A stretch of DNA of 64,000 nt from Chitinophagaceae bacterium (GTDB lineage Bacteria > Bacteroidota > Bacteroidia > Chitinophagales > UBA10324): positions 1 to 64,000 of the forward strand of contig CANJII010000010.1 of NCBI GenBank assembly GCA_947474435.1, written 5' to 3'. Shown here piece after piece: positions 62,671-64,000 of the stretch. Numbering within the stretch: position 1 is the stretch's first letter; each line of letters opens with the position of its first letter. The translations under genes and the position numbers were made by a program. Below the pieces are notes generated by a model, which saw nothing but the letters and a program-made list of their open reading frames with translations, was not told the origin of the DNA and searched no databases.

Positions 62671-62678
62671 TATTTTTG
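62671..62678 (+). promoter_or_regulatory. TATTTTTG -7 element for rpe
   Basis: TAnnTTTG match with only four bases between its last G and the rpe ATG at 62683. A transcript starting at the usual distance would have essentially no leader. Confidence 0.5.
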
Positions 62679-62682
62679 CTTC

Positions 62683-63357
62683 ATGAAAAATACTTTGATT
62701 GCTCCTTCCATTCTTTCATCAGATTTCGGGAAAGTGTATGAAAGCATCGAACTCTTAAATAAAAGTGATGCGGACTGGATTCATTGCGATGTAATGGATG
62801 GTCGGTTTGTTCCGAATATTACTTTCGGTTTTCCTGTGCTTGCTGCTGTGAAAAGAGTGGCAAAGAAACCATTGGATGTTCACCTGATGATTGTGGAACC
62901 TGAGAATTATCTGGCTGATTTTAAAAAAGCCGGAGCTGATATTTTATCGGTACACATTGAAGCTTCAACTCACTTGCATAGAACTGTGAATGCCATTCGC
63001 GATTTAGGAATGAGCCCCGGAGTTGCCATTAATCCTCATACATCCATTGATTTACTAGATGAAATTATTGCCGACATTGATGTGGTTTGTTTGATGAGTG
63101 TAAATCCCGGTTTCGGCGGTCAAAAATTTATAGAGAATACTTATTCAAAAATTGACCGGTTGAAAAATTTAATCATCAGTAGAAATTCAAAAGCAAAAAT
63201 TGAAATTGATGGCGGGGTTGATTTTTATAATGCTGCGAAATTGGTGACTGCTGGCGCAGATGTGTTGGTTGCCGGAAATACTGTTTTCGGCGCTCAGAAT
63301 CCGGAAGAAGCCATTACGAAATTGAAATTTTCAACAGCATATACTACAACTATTTAA
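62683..63357 (+). CDS. rpe: Ribulose-phosphate 3-epimerase
   Basis: 224 residues. IHCDVMDGRFVPN, DVHLMI, MSVNPGFGGQKF and EIDGGV are the catalytic and phosphate-binding segments of the TIM-barrel epimerase, with aspartates in DVMDG and DGGV as general acid and base. It interconverts ribulose 5-phosphate and xylulose 5-phosphate in the pentose phosphate pathway. The following TonB receptor gene starts 19 bp downstream and may be co-transcribed. Confidence 0.97.
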   Translation: MKNTLIAPSILSSDFGKVYESIELLNKSDADWIHCDVMDGRFVPNITFGFPVLAAVKRVAKKPLDVHLMIVEPENYLADFKKAGADILSVHIEASTHLHRTVNAIRDLGMSPGVAINPHTSIDLLDEIIADIDVVCLMSVNPGFGGQKFIENTYSKIDRLKNLIISRNSKAKIEIDGGVDFYNAAKLVTAGADVLVAGNTVFGAQNPEEAITKLKFSTAYTTTI

Positions 63358-63376
63358 CAATCGTTTAAGCGCGCGA

Positions 63377-64000
63377 ATGCAAAAAATCTTTTCCCGTTAT
63401 TTAATAATTCTCAGTCTTTTTATTTTCAACTCAACTTTTCTGTTTGCTCAGGACGCTACAATTTCCGGAAAAGTTATTTCAGAAAACGGTGAGCCTTTAA
63501 TTGGAGCAAACATTTCATTTCCAACATTAAAAACCGGAACTGCCACTGATGCCAATGGGCATTATATTTTTAATCTTCCACCCAACCAATCTATTGATAT
63601 TAAAATTTCTTATGTAGGATTTATTGAATCAAAAAAAATTGTGAACCTTAAACCAGGTCAGCACATTGAGTTTAACTTTATGTTGTTATACAATACACTT
63701 GATTCAATTGTAGTAAAACAAAATGCCATTCGCGACCAACCGATTATTGAAATTAATCCGAAAGATTTTGAGGCATTACCGGGACCAACAGGTGGCGTGG
63801 AAGCCATTTTGAAATTATTTACAAATTCCAATAACGAATTATCAAGTCAGTATTCGGTTCGTGGTGGAAACTTTGATGAGAATCTGGTTTATGTAAATGA
63901 CTTTGAAATTTATCGTCCGTTCCTTGTAAATAATGGACAACAGGAAGGATTGAGTTTTATAAATTCTGATCTGGTAGGAAATATTCTTTTTTCGCAGGGC
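63377..64000 (+). CDS. TonB-dependent receptor, 3' end outside the window
   Basis: 208 residues are visible and the frame is open at the right edge. Signal peptide of about 25 residues (FLFAQ), then a carboxypeptidase-like regulatory domain (about 28-110; ISGKVISENGEPLIGANISF), then the start of the plug (about 115 onward; PGPTGGVEAILKLF, YSVRGGNFDENLVYVNDFEIY). It is an outer-membrane importer of unknown substrate. The sequence differs clearly from the receptor at 44300. It starts 19 bp after rpe. Confidence 0.92.
   Translation, partial: MQKIFSRYLIILSLFIFNSTFLFAQDATISGKVISENGEPLIGANISFPTLKTGTATDANGHYIFNLPPNQSIDIKISYVGFIESKKIVNLKPGQHIEFNFMLLYNTLDSIVVKQNAIRDQPIIEINPKDFEALPGPTGGVEAILKLFTNSNNELSSQYSVRGGNFDENLVYVNDFEIYRPFLVNNGQQEGLSFINSDLVGNILFSQG

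Overview
The window comes from a Bacteroidota genome, most likely a free-living or environmental member of the Chitinophagales/Sphingobacteriales/Saprospirales/Flavobacteriales grade; I cannot place it more finely by eye. The evidence is AT-rich DNA with almost no Shine-Dalgarno sequences, TAnnTTTG-type -7 promoter elements, six proteins with type IX secretion (T9SS) sorting domains plus the T9SS factor PorD, a fused SecDF, a short RpoD without region 1.1, DUF4249 paired with a TonB-dependent receptor, and many lipoproteins. The content is mostly chromosomal housekeeping and cell-envelope genes. I see no phage, insertion sequence, CRISPR array or tRNA.

Layout. 1-4711: the 3' end of a giant repeat-rich adhesin. 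4.9-10.1 kb: a radical SAM protein and two tandem Omp28-like T9SS substrates. 10.3-13.4 kb: secDF. 13.7-15.9 kb, minus strand: a GIN-domain lipoprotein, rnpB (RNase P RNA) and a DUF2027/Smr protein. 16-20 kb: a methyltransferase, then the tightly overlapping bamD-rpoZ-coaBC-porD operon. 20-25 kb: a decayed stretch with a probable PIN-toxin fragment, a double-length D-Ala-D-Ala ligase, an M15-like peptidase and a PASTA protein, which together look like a peptidoglycan neighbourhood. 25-28 kb: a T9SS protein, rhodanese, DCC-family protein and thioesterase. 28-41 kb: ettA, an LPS-type acyltransferase, a CNNM/CorC transporter, an outer-membrane-like protein, a Calx-beta T9SS protein, a short asparaginase, a Nudix-sirtuin pair, a sanA-like gene broken by one stop codon, a beta-propeller lipoprotein, a retropepsin-like protease and mdh. 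41-50 kb: a lipoprotein, a CocE-type hydrolase, a TonB-dependent receptor with DUF4249, fabI and an unknown secreted protein. 50-61 kb: an M3 peptidase, an ABC exporter, cystathionine beta-synthase, a BtuF-like protein, DUF983, YdeI-like and DUF1304 proteins, acs and several unknowns. 61.7-64 kb: rpoD, rpe and the start of another TonB-dependent receptor.

How the genes work together. Envelope biogenesis dominates: SecDF exports the signal-peptide proteins, BamD helps insert outer-membrane proteins, PorD serves T9SS, and the T9SS substrates lie around them. The double Ddl, M15-like peptidase and PASTA protein all act on or recognise peptidoglycan. RpoD presumably reads the TAnnTTTG elements found ahead of many of these genes. 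Several of those elements sit only 4-9 bases from the start codon, which implies leaderless or near-leaderless mRNAs.

The least ordinary signals are: the fused double Ddl, whose second half has lost two catalytic residues; the single nonsense codon in the sanA-like gene; degenerate period-7 repeat islands that occur both between genes and inside signal-peptide or enzyme coding sequence; a palindromic element absorbed into a coding region; and rnpB, whose extended P1 helix appears to serve as its terminator. I found no clearly new multi-gene defence or mobile system.
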